Assembly (NCBI GenBank): GCA_020793555.1
Contig: DQIO01000024.1
Location: forward strand, 1-13,519
DNA length: 13,519 nt
Reading direction: 5' to 3'
Origin: Methanosarcinaceae archaeon
Lineage (GTDB): Archaea > Halobacteriota > Methanosarcinia > Methanosarcinales > Methanosarcinaceae
Of the stretch, positions 1-6,390 are shown one piece after another. The notes beneath the pieces were generated by a model. That model saw only the letters and a program-made list of their open reading frames with translations, was not told the DNA's origin and ran no database searches. Position numbers and translations under genes: made by a program. The first letter of the stretch is position 1; each line of letters starts with the position of its first letter.

Positions 1-3
1 GTC

Positions 4-25
4 AGTCAGGAAAGAACTCCTGACT
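4..25. repeat. 8-bp perfect inverted repeat (hairpin)
   Basis: Positions 4-11 (AGTCAGGA) and 18-25 (TCCTGACT) are perfect reverse complements around a 6-base spacer, AAGAAC. No T-tract follows, so a terminator is not obvious. A short subterminal hairpin like this is common near the right end of IS200/IS605 elements. That would fit the possible TnpB tail further along on the minus strand, but this link is inference. Confidence 0.45.
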
Positions 26-108
26 CCACACTTATCAATATAAGGCGGTGATAAACAATTTATGATCCCACACCGTTAAGGTGAAGGGAACTCATAATAT
101 GCACAATG

Positions 109-276
109 GTATATAAGCATTCCCCGCGTGGTCACCCACATCGGAAAATTACTTTAATAATCCATTCACTCCACCTCTAGTTTGGCTCGAAATGACTCCA
201 GACAAGTCCGGTTTCATTGGCTTCAAGCCTCCCCAAGGGAAGCAGCCCTACAACCACACGCTTGTATATAAGCATT
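109..276. repeat. 13-bp direct repeat pair GTATATAAGCATT
   Basis: GTATATAAGCATT occurs at 109-121 and again at 264-276, 155 bp apart. Read on the minus strand each copy is AATGCTTATATAC, which contains an A/T-rich TATA-like core, so duplicated promoter elements are one possibility. Ends of a small duplication or mobile-element debris are another. Nothing else in 1-384 reads as an intact gene. Confidence 0.4.
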
Positions 277-351
277 GCGAGCACCTCTACAAGATTCATC
301 CTTTTTGATCCAGAATAACGTTTTGTTTTTATAGTATAATCGATTAAACAT
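223..351 (-). pseudogene. Possible C-terminal remnant of a TnpB-like (IS200/IS605 family) gene
   Basis: A minus-strand ORF of 42 codons opens at an ATG (349-351) and stops at TGA (223-225). Its second half reads RGARNAYIQACGC followed by RAASLGEA and stop. This resembles the last segment of TnpB proteins, where an Asn-Ala-rich ARN(I/A)Y-type helix follows the zinc ribbon. No zinc ribbon CxxC pair, RuvC motif or upstream TnpB body can be found, because leuA occupies that space. If the reading is right, the downstream side on this strand (1-222) would be the right end and guide-RNA region of the element, and the hairpin at 4-25 fits such an end. The match is short and judged by eye; it could be chance. 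Confidence 0.25.
329..337 (+). promoter_or_regulatory. Candidate TATA box for the leuA-type gene
   Basis: The A/T-rich stretch TTATAGTAT lies about 25 bases before position 360. Transcription would then start near the ATG at 363, which opens only a 14-codon frame that is out of register with leuA. The match to the archaeal consensus TTTATATA is partial. Confidence 0.25.
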
Positions 352-384
352 TCCTGATTATTATGACTATTAAAACAAAACTGA

Positions 385-1902
385 GGGATCGATTTTTACA
401 TCACTGAATCAATCCGGAACGCACAAGTAAGCATTTTTGATACAACCCTGCGCGACGGGGAACAGACACCGGGCGTGTCACTTACCCCAAAGCAAAAGAT
501 AAAGATCGCACATCAACTCGACAAACTTGGAGTTGACGTCATCGAAGCCGGTTTCCCAATATCATCCGCAGGAGACAAAGAATCCGTCAAATCAATCGCA
601 AACGCAGGATTGACCCTCGACGTATGCGGTCTTGCCCGCGTCCTTACAAAAGACCTGGACACATGCCTTGACTGCGGCGTGGACATGATACACACATTCG
701 TATCAACATCAGACATCCAGCGAATACATACTATAAAGAAAAGCCGTGAAGAAGTCATAGACATGGCTGTTGCCGCCGTAGAGCACATCAAAGACCACGG
801 CGTCAAATGCATGTTCTCAGCAATGGACGCAACACGAACAGACCTTGACTACCTTCTGGAAGTATTCAAAGTCGTAGAAAACGCAGGCTGCGATATCATC
901 AACGTACCCGATACAGTCGGCGTAATGGTACCGTCTGCAATGTACACCCTAATCAGAAAAATCGACGAAAACGTCAACATACCAATTGACGTACACTGTC
1001 ACAACGACTTCGGACTCGCATCCGCAAACAGCCTGCTCGCAGTCGAAGCCGGTGCAAGACAGGTACAAGTCACAATAAACGGACTTGGTGAGCGCGCAGG
1101 CAATGCCGACCTCGCACAGACCGTAATGAGCCTGCATTCAATGTACGGCGCAAAAACGAACATCAACACAGAATGCATATTCGAAACCTCACAACTGGTC
1201 GAACGCTACACAGGCGTGCGCCTCCAGCCACACATGCCGATCGTCGGCGAAAACGCATTCGCACACGAGTCTGGAATTCACACCCACGGCGTGCTTGAAA
1301 GATCAGACACGTTCGAACCGGGCATCATGACACCTGAGATGGTAGGCCACACAAGACGGATCGTGCTCGGCAAACATGCAGGGAAACATGCAGTCAAACA
1401 ATCGCTTGAATCAGCCGGCATCCATCCAACAGATGAACAGCTGACAGAGATCCTGAACCGAATAAAAATAATCGCAGACAAAGGCAAACGCATCACCGAT
1501 GCAGACCTTTATGCAGTTGCGTCAGTCGTACTGGGTAAAGCTGAAGGTGAAGAAAGGATCAAACTCAAAGAACTCTCAGTCATGACCGGCAACATAACAA
1601 CACCTGCAGCCGTTGTAAAACTTATAATAAACGGCGAAGAAACAGTCACCGCAAACACTGGTGTCGGTCCGGTAGATGCCGCACTCAATGCCGTGCAGAA
1701 CATGATCGGAGAGCACACAAAGATCAAAGTGCATGACTTCCGTATCGAAGCGATCTCAGGCGGATCCGACGCCCTTGCAGAAGTGACCATCGGTGTGGAG
1801 GACGAAAAAGGACGGATCGTAACAGCGCACTCGGCAAGTGCTGACATTGTACTAGCATCAGTAGATGCGCTCATCACAGCCATCAACATGCTGTACAAAT
1901 GA
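385..1902 (+). CDS. leuA: 2-isopropylmalate synthase / citramalate synthase family protein (archaeal LeuA/CimA type)
   Basis: This enzyme condenses acetyl-CoA with a 2-oxo acid, 2-oxoisovalerate for LeuA or pyruvate for CimA, in cytosolic leucine or isoleucine biosynthesis. The substrate cannot be fixed by eye. The catalytic TIM barrel begins with [13 protein letters not shown], encoded at 439-477. It continues with the metal-binding HCHND (residues 174-178 counted from the GTG at 475), GERAGN (205-210), and [15 protein letters not shown] in the linker region. A C-terminal LeuA dimerisation/regulatory domain starts near residue 355. That domain argues against AksA homocitrate synthase, which lacks it. 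The first usable start in frame is GTG 475, but it falls inside the conserved active-site motif, so the true protein must begin upstream. The frame is open from 385 (after TGA 382-384) and contains no ATG, GTG or TTG before 475. GAGGG at 383-387 could be a ribosome site. First gene of a plus-strand cluster; TGA stop, 19 bp before tatD. Confidence 0.85.
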   Translation, partial: GIDFYITESIRNAQVSIFDTTLRDGEQTPGVSLTPKQKIKIAHQLDKLGVDVIEAGFPISSAGDKESVKSIANAGLTLDVCGLARVLTKDLDTCLDCGVDMIHTFVSTSDIQRIHTIKKSREEVIDMAVAAVEHIKDHGVKCMFSAMDATRTDLDYLLEVFKVVENAGCDIINVPDTVGVMVPSAMYTLIRKIDENVNIPIDVHCHNDFGLASANSLLAVEAGARQVQVTINGLGERAGNADLAQTVMSLHSMYGAKTNINTECIFETSQLVERYTGVRLQPHMPIVGENAFAHESGIHTHGVLERSDTFEPGIMTPEMVGHTRRIVLGKHAGKHAVKQSLESAGIHPTDEQLTEILNRIKIIADKGKRITDADLYAVASVVLGKAEGEERIKLKELSVMTGNITTPAAVVKLIINGEETVTANTGVGPVDAALNAVQNMIGEHTKIKVHDFRIEAISGGSDALAEVTIGVEDEKGRIVTAHSASADIVLASVDALITAINMLYK

Positions 1903-1921
1903 TCCACCCATACAACGCATA

Positions 1922-2671
1922 ATGATGATCGATTCCCACTGCCATCTTGACTTTCCCCGATTCGACAGCGACCGCTACGAAGTTATCGAGCGCGCGCGTA
2001 TCGCCGGCGTGGATGAGATCATCAACTCCGGCGTAGACTACAAGACAAACCTCTCAACACTTTCGCTTGCTGATAAATATGAACATATCCACGCAACGCT
2101 CGGTTTGGGTCCGGGAGTTGCCACAAGTAAAAGTGATGATGATATCGGGCACATCCTGTCCCAGATCGAACAGAACATCGAAAATGCAGTGGGAGTCGGT
2201 GAAGCAGGGCTTGACCACTTCCACTGCAAAACCGATGCAGGCAGGGCGCGCCAGATGGAAGTGTTCAAAAAAGTGATCGAGATCGCTGAAACAGTTGACA
2301 AGCCGCTCGTAATTCATGGAAGGGATGCAGAATATGAAGCACTGCAACTTGTCCGGCATCTGAACAACGTGGTGTTCCACTGCTATGGCGGCTCACTTAA
2401 AACAATGAACCAGATAACAGATGCGGGATATTATGTATCCATTCCAACGCTCGTATGCTTCTCAAAACACCATCAATCCCTTGCAAAGCACCTGCCGCTT
2501 GAGAGAATGGTCATCGAAACCGACAGCCCATATCTCTCCCCCAGAAAAGGACGGAACGAGCCCGCATTCCTTGTAGATTCGGTTGCAACTATAGCAAAAC
2601 TTCGCGCCATGGAAGAAATAGAAGTTGCACAGGTTACAGCACAAAACACACGTCGGGTTTTTGGACTTTGA
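1922..2671 (+). CDS. tatD: TatD-family metal-dependent hydrolase (DNase)
   Basis: The 249-residue protein is of normal length for the TatD family of amidohydrolase-fold phosphodiesterases, which cut DNA with 3'-5' exonuclease activity. Visible metal ligands are the HxH of DSHCHLD (His6, His8), Glu94 in GVGEAGLDHF, His132 in VIHGRDAE, His153 in FHCYGG and Asp201 in ETDSPYLSP. The C-terminus NTRRVF is also typical of the family. Two adjacent ATGs (1922 and 1925) are the sensible start. An ORF extension back to 1865 would overlap leuA and adds nothing family-like. No clear Shine-Dalgarno precedes the ATG, and the gene is 19 bp from the leuA stop, so cotranscription is likely. Exact substrate unknown. 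Confidence 0.92.
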   Translation: MMIDSHCHLDFPRFDSDRYEVIERARIAGVDEIINSGVDYKTNLSTLSLADKYEHIHATLGLGPGVATSKSDDDIGHILSQIEQNIENAVGVGEAGLDHFHCKTDAGRARQMEVFKKVIEIAETVDKPLVIHGRDAEYEALQLVRHLNNVVFHCYGGSLKTMNQITDAGYYVSIPTLVCFSKHHQSLAKHLPLERMVIETDSPYLSPRKGRNEPAFLVDSVATIAKLRAMEEIEVAQVTAQNTRRVFGL

Positions 2672-2708
2672 GATATTATTGAATGTAAGTATTATGATAC
2701 ACTACAAC

Positions 2709-2713
2709 AGGAG
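2709..2713 (+). promoter_or_regulatory. Ribosome binding site deciding the start of the MBL-fold gene
   Basis: AGGAG ends 8 bases before ATG 2722. The alternative GTG at 2713 overlaps this motif and therefore cannot use it. Confidence 0.65.
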
Positions 2714-2721
2714 TGCAGAAC

Positions 2722-3357
2722 ATGAATGTTGAAAAGATCAACGCATCCCCTTATGACGCCAACACGTACCTTGTTAACAAAAGAATACTGATCGATACAG
2801 GCATGAGTCCACATTCCCTGTATGAAGAGATCGAAAAACATGTCGATCCAAAAAACATTGAACTCATCATACTGACACACTGCCATTACGATCACACCGG
2901 AGCAGCAGCAGATATCGCAGAAAAATGTGATGCAAAGGTTGCGATACACCGTGATGATATAGAACTCCTGAATGATAACACGGGAAGTGTCGCGTCAATG
3001 TTCGGGCATCCTGCACCTGCGGTTGTACCATCAGTTATTTTTGAAGGCGGAGAGAAGATACCGATTAGCAATAACGAAAACCTTGAAGTGATACACACAC
3101 CAGGGCACACACCAGGTGGGATCTGCCTCTTTGAACCTAACTCAAAAAGCCTGTTTTCGGGAGATACCGTATTTCCACAAGGCAGCATCGGGCGCACCGA
3201 TTTTATGGGCGGCTCATCCGGTGAACTGACAAGATCGATCGAAAAACTCACACAACTGGATGTTGATATACTCTATCCGGGTCATGGCATTGTGACCGAT
3301 GAAAATGTCAATGCACAGATACACCTATCCTTACAAATGTCCGCAGTTATGCGTTGA
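2722..3357 (+). CDS. Metallo-beta-lactamase fold hydrolase (glyoxalase II-like)
   Basis: This 211-residue protein carries the full zinc-binding set of the metallo-beta-lactamase fold: THCHYDH (HxHxDH, residues 53-58), GHTPGG with His129, SGDTVF with Asp148, and PGHG with His188. The order and spacing resemble hydroxyacylglutathione hydrolase-like proteins of prokaryotes. Archaea of this kind lack glutathione, so the natural thioester or other substrate is unknown. AGGAG at 2709-2713 lies 8 bases before ATG 2722, which is preferred over GTG 2713. The gene stands 50 bp after tatD, and its stop lies 14 bp before the likely ATG of the radical SAM gene, consistent with one operon. Confidence 0.9.
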   Translation: MNVEKINASPYDANTYLVNKRILIDTGMSPHSLYEEIEKHVDPKNIELIILTHCHYDHTGAAADIAEKCDAKVAIHRDDIELLNDNTGSVASMFGHPAPAVVPSVIFEGGEKIPISNNENLEVIHTPGHTPGGICLFEPNSKSLFSGDTVFPQGSIGRTDFMGGSSGELTRSIEKLTQLDVDILYPGHGIVTDENVNAQIHLSLQMSAVMR

Positions 3358-3371
3358 ACAGAGTTACACCC

Positions 3372-5276
3372 ATGGCAAAAAATTCAAATTCAAAAACTAG
3401 ATCTAAATCTAAAGATCGGGCAGGACCCAATTCAAAAAACAAGATCAAGCCTGCTCCAGTCTCACTTTTTCTTCCAATCAACCTCAAAAATGCAGAAAAA
3501 CGTGGATGGGACGAGTTAGACATAATTATCATAACAGGAGACGCATACGTAGACCATCCGAACTTTGGCGCAGCGATTATCGGGCGCGTGCTCGAAGATG
3601 CGGGGTTTAAAGTCGGCATAATTGCACAACCCAAGTGGGACAGTGTTGATGATTTTAAGAAACTTGGTAAACCGCGCCTCTTTTTTGCAGTAACTGCCGG
3701 AAATACGGATTCAATGGTGAGCAACTACACACCATCCCAAAGACTGCGGCGCGATGATTCATATTCCCCGGGTGGCAAGACCGGACTTCGCCCAAACCGT
3801 GCTGTTGTTGTTTATTCCAACCGCATCAAAGAAGCATATCCCGATACCCCGATTGTAATCGGCGGCATTGAAGCATCCCTTCGCAGGTTCGCCCATTATG
3901 ATTACTGGTCTGACAAGGTGCGCCAGTCCATTCTGGCAGATGCGCCTGCAAACCTGTTGGTGTACGGGATGGGAGAACACCAGACAGTTGAGATTGCGAA
4001 ACGCCTGGACGGCGGCGAGCAGATCGATGAACTTCGTGACATTGACGGAACTGCATGGAAAATGGAGGTCAAGAAATGGCGTGAAGCAAAAGCCAAAACC
4101 GAGACTAAACTCGCAGACAAATACATTGAACTGCCAGCCTATACCGAAGTATCAAAAGACAAGGTGCTATATGCAAATGCATTCAAAACCACTGAACTTG
4201 AACAGGATGCCGTTCGCGGAAAGGGGTTGGTGCAGCCGCATCCAAAGACCGTGATCATCCAGAACAAGCCGATGCGAGCGTTGTCGCAGGAAGAACTCGA
4301 CCATGTCTACGAGCTTCCATTTACAAGAGAATCACACCCGTCCTACAAGGAACCTGTTCCTGCACTTGATGTGGTGAAGTTCTCGATTACCACGCATCGA
4401 GGCTGTTTCGGCTCATGCTCGTTCTGTTCCATCAGCATGCATCAGGGAAGGATGATTACAAGCCGTAGCATTGATTCCGTTCTGCGCGAGGCTGAACGAT
4501 TGACCAAGATCCGAGGGTTTAAGGGCACCATCAACGGGGTTGGCGGACCTTCTGCCAATATGTACGGGATGGAGTGCAAGAAATGGGAGAAAAACGGCGC
4601 GTGCAAGGACAAATTGTGTTTGTATCCGGAACCCTGCCCGTCCCTTGATACAAGTCACGCACAAACAATTGAAATGATGCGCCGCCTGCGCGATGTTGAA
4701 GGGGTTTCAAAGGTGTTTGTGGGGTACGGGGTGCGCTACGATCTTGCGCTGCTGGATGAAGGATATATGGAAGAACTCTGCGCGCACCATGTTAGCGGGC
4801 AACTTAAGGTCGCGCCTGAACACTATATTAAGCAGGTGACAGATTCCATGCGAAAACCCGGGCGCGAGGTGTTCGAGAGGTTTGCCGAGAAGTTCAGGGA
4901 GATTAATAAGAAACTTGGCAAGGAACAGTACCTTGTTACATTCCTGATATCGAGCCACCCGGGATGCACGATGAATGATATGATCGAACTTGCAGAGTAC
5001 ATACGCGACAAGAGGATGTACACAAAACAGGTACAAGATTTCACCCCGACCCCGATGACAGCCGCGACATGCATGTTCCACACCGGACTTGATCCGTTCA
5101 CTGGTGAAGAGATCTATGTTGCAAGAGGACAGAGAGAAAAACGAATGCAGCGCGCACTTTTGCGGTATAAGGATCCTGAGAATTATAATCTTGTGCATGA
5201 TGCGCTTGATAAGGCAGGGCGGAAGGATCTGGTTGGAACTGCGTGGAATTGTTTGATTGGGCGGAAGAAGTGGTAG
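3372..5276 (+). CDS. ygiQ: YgiQ family radical SAM protein (UPF0313)
   Basis: At 634 residues this has the usual size of YgiQ proteins, radical SAM enzymes of unknown reaction. The N-terminal cobalamin-binding-like domain shows ITGDAYVDHPNFGAAIIGRV. The 4Fe-4S motif CX3CX2C is present as CFGSCSFC with cysteines at about 345, 349 and 352. The C-terminal family signature DFTPTPMTAATCMFHTG with DPFTGEEIYVA follows. The protein starts with a low-complexity Lys/Ser/Asn-rich tail of about 30 residues (MAKNSNSKTRSKSKDR...), unlike the compact start of most homologues. ATG 3372 is chosen; an in-frame TTG at 3354 overlaps the preceding stop. The stop is TAG at 5274-5276. The last part, about 4920-5307, is duplicated in decayed form at 5898-6192. 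Confidence 0.95.
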   Translation: MAKNSNSKTRSKSKDRAGPNSKNKIKPAPVSLFLPINLKNAEKRGWDELDIIIITGDAYVDHPNFGAAIIGRVLEDAGFKVGIIAQPKWDSVDDFKKLGKPRLFFAVTAGNTDSMVSNYTPSQRLRRDDSYSPGGKTGLRPNRAVVVYSNRIKEAYPDTPIVIGGIEASLRRFAHYDYWSDKVRQSILADAPANLLVYGMGEHQTVEIAKRLDGGEQIDELRDIDGTAWKMEVKKWREAKAKTETKLADKYIELPAYTEVSKDKVLYANAFKTTELEQDAVRGKGLVQPHPKTVIIQNKPMRALSQEELDHVYELPFTRESHPSYKEPVPALDVVKFSITTHRGCFGSCSFCSISMHQGRMITSRSIDSVLREAERLTKIRGFKGTINGVGGPSANMYGMECKKWEKNGACKDKLCLYPEPCPSLDTSHAQTIEMMRRLRDVEGVSKVFVGYGVRYDLALLDEGYMEELCAHHVSGQLKVAPEHYIKQVTDSMRKPGREVFERFAEKFREINKKLGKEQYLVTFLISSHPGCTMNDMIELAEYIRDKRMYTKQVQDFTPTPMTAATCMFHTGLDPFTGEEIYVARGQREKRMQRALLRYKDPENYNLVHDALDKAGRKDLVGTAWNCLIGRKKW

Positions 5277-5297
5277 GTTTGGTTTGGAAGCTGTACT

Positions 5298-5329
5298 TAA
5301 AATCTACTTGCTATCTTTTGTAGATTTTA
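5298..5329. terminator. Likely bidirectional terminator between ygiQ and relE
   Basis: TAAAATCTAC at 5298-5307 and GTAGATTTTA at 5320-5329 are perfect 10-bp reverse complements around a 12-base loop ending in TTTT. They lie between convergent genes. The relE stop codon (5304-5306 on the minus strand) is inside the left arm. The upstream arm is also the last piece shared with the decayed ygiQ copy. Confidence 0.6.
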
Positions 5330-5564
5330 CGCCATGGCCTACCACCCTAATAAAAATCCTACGTGGGTTGTAGTCAACATCACATAAAACACGATAATCA
5401 CCAACCCGAATTCTGAAACCGTACTGGTGTTCTTTTAGAACTTCGAGTTCAAAACCTGTTTCCCCCACCAACCTTACTTTTTTTACAATGCGTGAGGATA
5501 CACCCGATGGTAATTTCCTTAGCTGTGAAATTGCTTTGGGGTCCCACAAAATCTCAAAGGTCAT
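5304..5564 (-). CDS. relE: RelE/ParE-superfamily toxin
   Basis: This 86-residue basic protein matches the RelE/ParE toxin fold. The N-terminus is FEILWDPKAISQLRKLP, followed by an amphipathic helix SRIVKKVRLV. A central YGFRIRVGDYRVLCDVD strand region and the C-terminal FIRVVGHG complete it. RelE toxins cleave mRNA in the ribosome; ParE relatives poison gyrase, and the sequence alone does not fully separate the two. The typical strand pattern R.R.GDYRV.. favours the RelE-like archaeal group. It overlaps the antitoxin by 4 bases (ATGA at 5561-5564), so translation is coupled and the antitoxin is made first. The stop is TAG within the terminator-like repeat. The pair lies between two ygiQ 3' ends, suggesting acquisition. 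Confidence 0.85.
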   Translation of the reverse strand: MTFEILWDPKAISQLRKLPSGVSSRIVKKVRLVGETGFELEVLKEHQYGFRIRVGDYRVLCDVDYNPRRIFIRVVGHGVKSTKDSK

Positions 5565-5752
5565 AGGAATTCCTTTTCGACTTCTTCCTGAGACAGCATC
5601 TCTAAATTTGAAGTTTTACGGGAATCCTCTATCTGTTTTTTGATTTCCTCTGAAAGTTCCATTTTATCTTCTTCAAAATAAGATACTACTCCGACAAACT
5701 CTTTTCTGAGAGATAATATATCTTCATGAATTGTTTCAAGTGTAACAGTCAT
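5561..5752 (-). CDS. relB: RelB-like antitoxin
   Basis: This 63-residue acidic, helix-rich protein begins MTVTLETIHEDILSLRKEF. Such a start is characteristic of small archaeal RelB-type antitoxins, and the protein ends in an acidic EEVEKEFL tail. It should wrap and neutralise the toxin encoded immediately downstream, and such complexes usually repress their own promoter. A GTG at 5759-5761 would add three residues. The ATG at 5750-5752 is preferred because AGGTG (5765-5761) sits exactly 8 bases before it. A TATA-like stretch (AATATATATG on the minus strand, about 5819-5808) could be the promoter. Confidence 0.8.
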   Translation of the reverse strand: MTVTLETIHEDILSLRKEFVGVVSYFEEDKMELSEEIKKQIEDSRKTSNLEMLSQEEVEKEFL

Positions 5753-5760
5753 TGTAAACA

Positions 5761-5765
5761 CACCT
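5761..5765 (-). promoter_or_regulatory. Ribosome binding site of the antitoxin gene
   Basis: AGGTG on the minus strand lies 8 bases from ATG 5752-5750 and overlaps the competing upstream GTG. It therefore decides the start. Confidence 0.6.
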
Positions 5766-5897
5766 TTTAATTTTTCGATTTAACCCTTAGTTTATGTATG
5801 GATGGCTCAACATATATATTGTTTCTTGCAAATGGATTTAGAAAAAATGCTGTATGCATGTGGTATTGAATTCACCTACAACATAACCATACTGAAT

Positions 5898-6192
5898 AAG
5901 GAACAGTACCTTGTCACATTCCTGATATCGAGCCACCCGGGATGCACGATGGATGATATGATCGAACTTGCAGAGTACATACGCGACAAGAGAATGTACA
6001 CAAAACAGGTACAAGATTTCACCCCGACCCCGATGACAGCCGCCACATGCATGTTCCATACCGAACTTTACCCGTTCACCGGCAAGGATGTCTATGGAAG
6101 GGCGAATAAATCTGGCTGGGACTGCATGGAACTGTGCCGATTGGGCGGAAGAAGTGGTAGGTTTTGGTTTGGAAGCTGTATTTAAAATTTAC
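5898..6192 (+). pseudogene. Decayed partial copy of the ygiQ 3' end
   Basis: From 5898 the sequence matches ygiQ from 4920 at an offset of 978 bp, encoding KEQYLVTFLISSHPGCTM(D), EYIRDKRMYTKQVQDFTPTP and so on. After about 6097 some 95 bp are missing relative to ygiQ (about 5119-5215). The match resumes with agggcg at 6099 (ygiQ 5216) and runs past the stop codon to 6192, equivalent to 5307. One extra base near 6135 shifts the frame. No radical SAM cluster motif is included, so it cannot be a working enzyme. An ORF from 5802 to 6185 runs through it, but its first 32 residues are not YgiQ-like. Most differences from the intact gene in the first 60 codons are synonymous, so the source was probably a diverged homologue. 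It sits just beyond the toxin-antitoxin pair. Confidence 0.85.
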
Positions 6193-6228
6193 GGATCCCC
6201 TCAACATTGAGTGGGTAAATATTCGACG

Positions 6229-6288
6229 GGATGGACAGGATTTACAGGATGGGGCGGACCACTCATATCCTGTCAATCCTGTTCATCC
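6229..6288. repeat. Inverted repeat built of 9-bp GGATNNACA units (REP-like)
   Basis: The left arm 6229-6252 reads as GGATGGACA, GGATTTACA, GGATGG. The right arm 6265-6288, read on the minus strand, gives GGATGAACA, GGATTGACA, GGATAT. The arms pair with few mismatches over 24 bases around a short loop (about 6253-6264). Each arm is itself a tandem array with a 9-base period. Similar ACAGGAT repeats are known from many environmental bacterial and archaeal genomes, to my recollection. It lies between the ygiQ remnant and the end of the minus-strand PhoU gene, and could help end transcription there. Confidence 0.75.
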
Positions 6289-6302
6289 TGTCTATTAATT
6301 CA

Positions 6303-6317
6303 GGAAATATGATTTCC
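6303..6317. repeat. Short inverted repeat GGAAAT-ATG-ATTTCC
   Basis: A 6-bp perfect inverted repeat with a 3-base centre lies in the 195-bp gap after the ygiQ remnant. A second weak one, ATGTT/AACAT, follows near 6318-6331. Beyond these and the 9-bp-unit repeat, I see no gene in 6193-6390. Confidence 0.3.
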
Positions 6318-6390
6318 ATGTTTGAAAACATATCCGGAATAGTGATGTTGCCAACACAATGTTAAAGAGAAACCTAAATATCTGATAATC

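Noticed and set aside
4707..5198. Minus-strand 163-codon ORF opposite ygiQ
   Set aside because: It is a shadow of the conserved radical SAM gene. A similar frame also appears opposite the ygiQ remnant, as expected from duplication alone.
5802..6185. 127-codon ORF as an independent protein
   Set aside because: It is the decayed ygiQ end read with an unrelated 32-residue lead. It contains a large deletion and a frame change in its last third.
6229..6288. CRISPR array
   Set aside because: The repeated unit is only 9 bp, tandem without spacers, and arranged as an inverted repeat. No cas genes are present.
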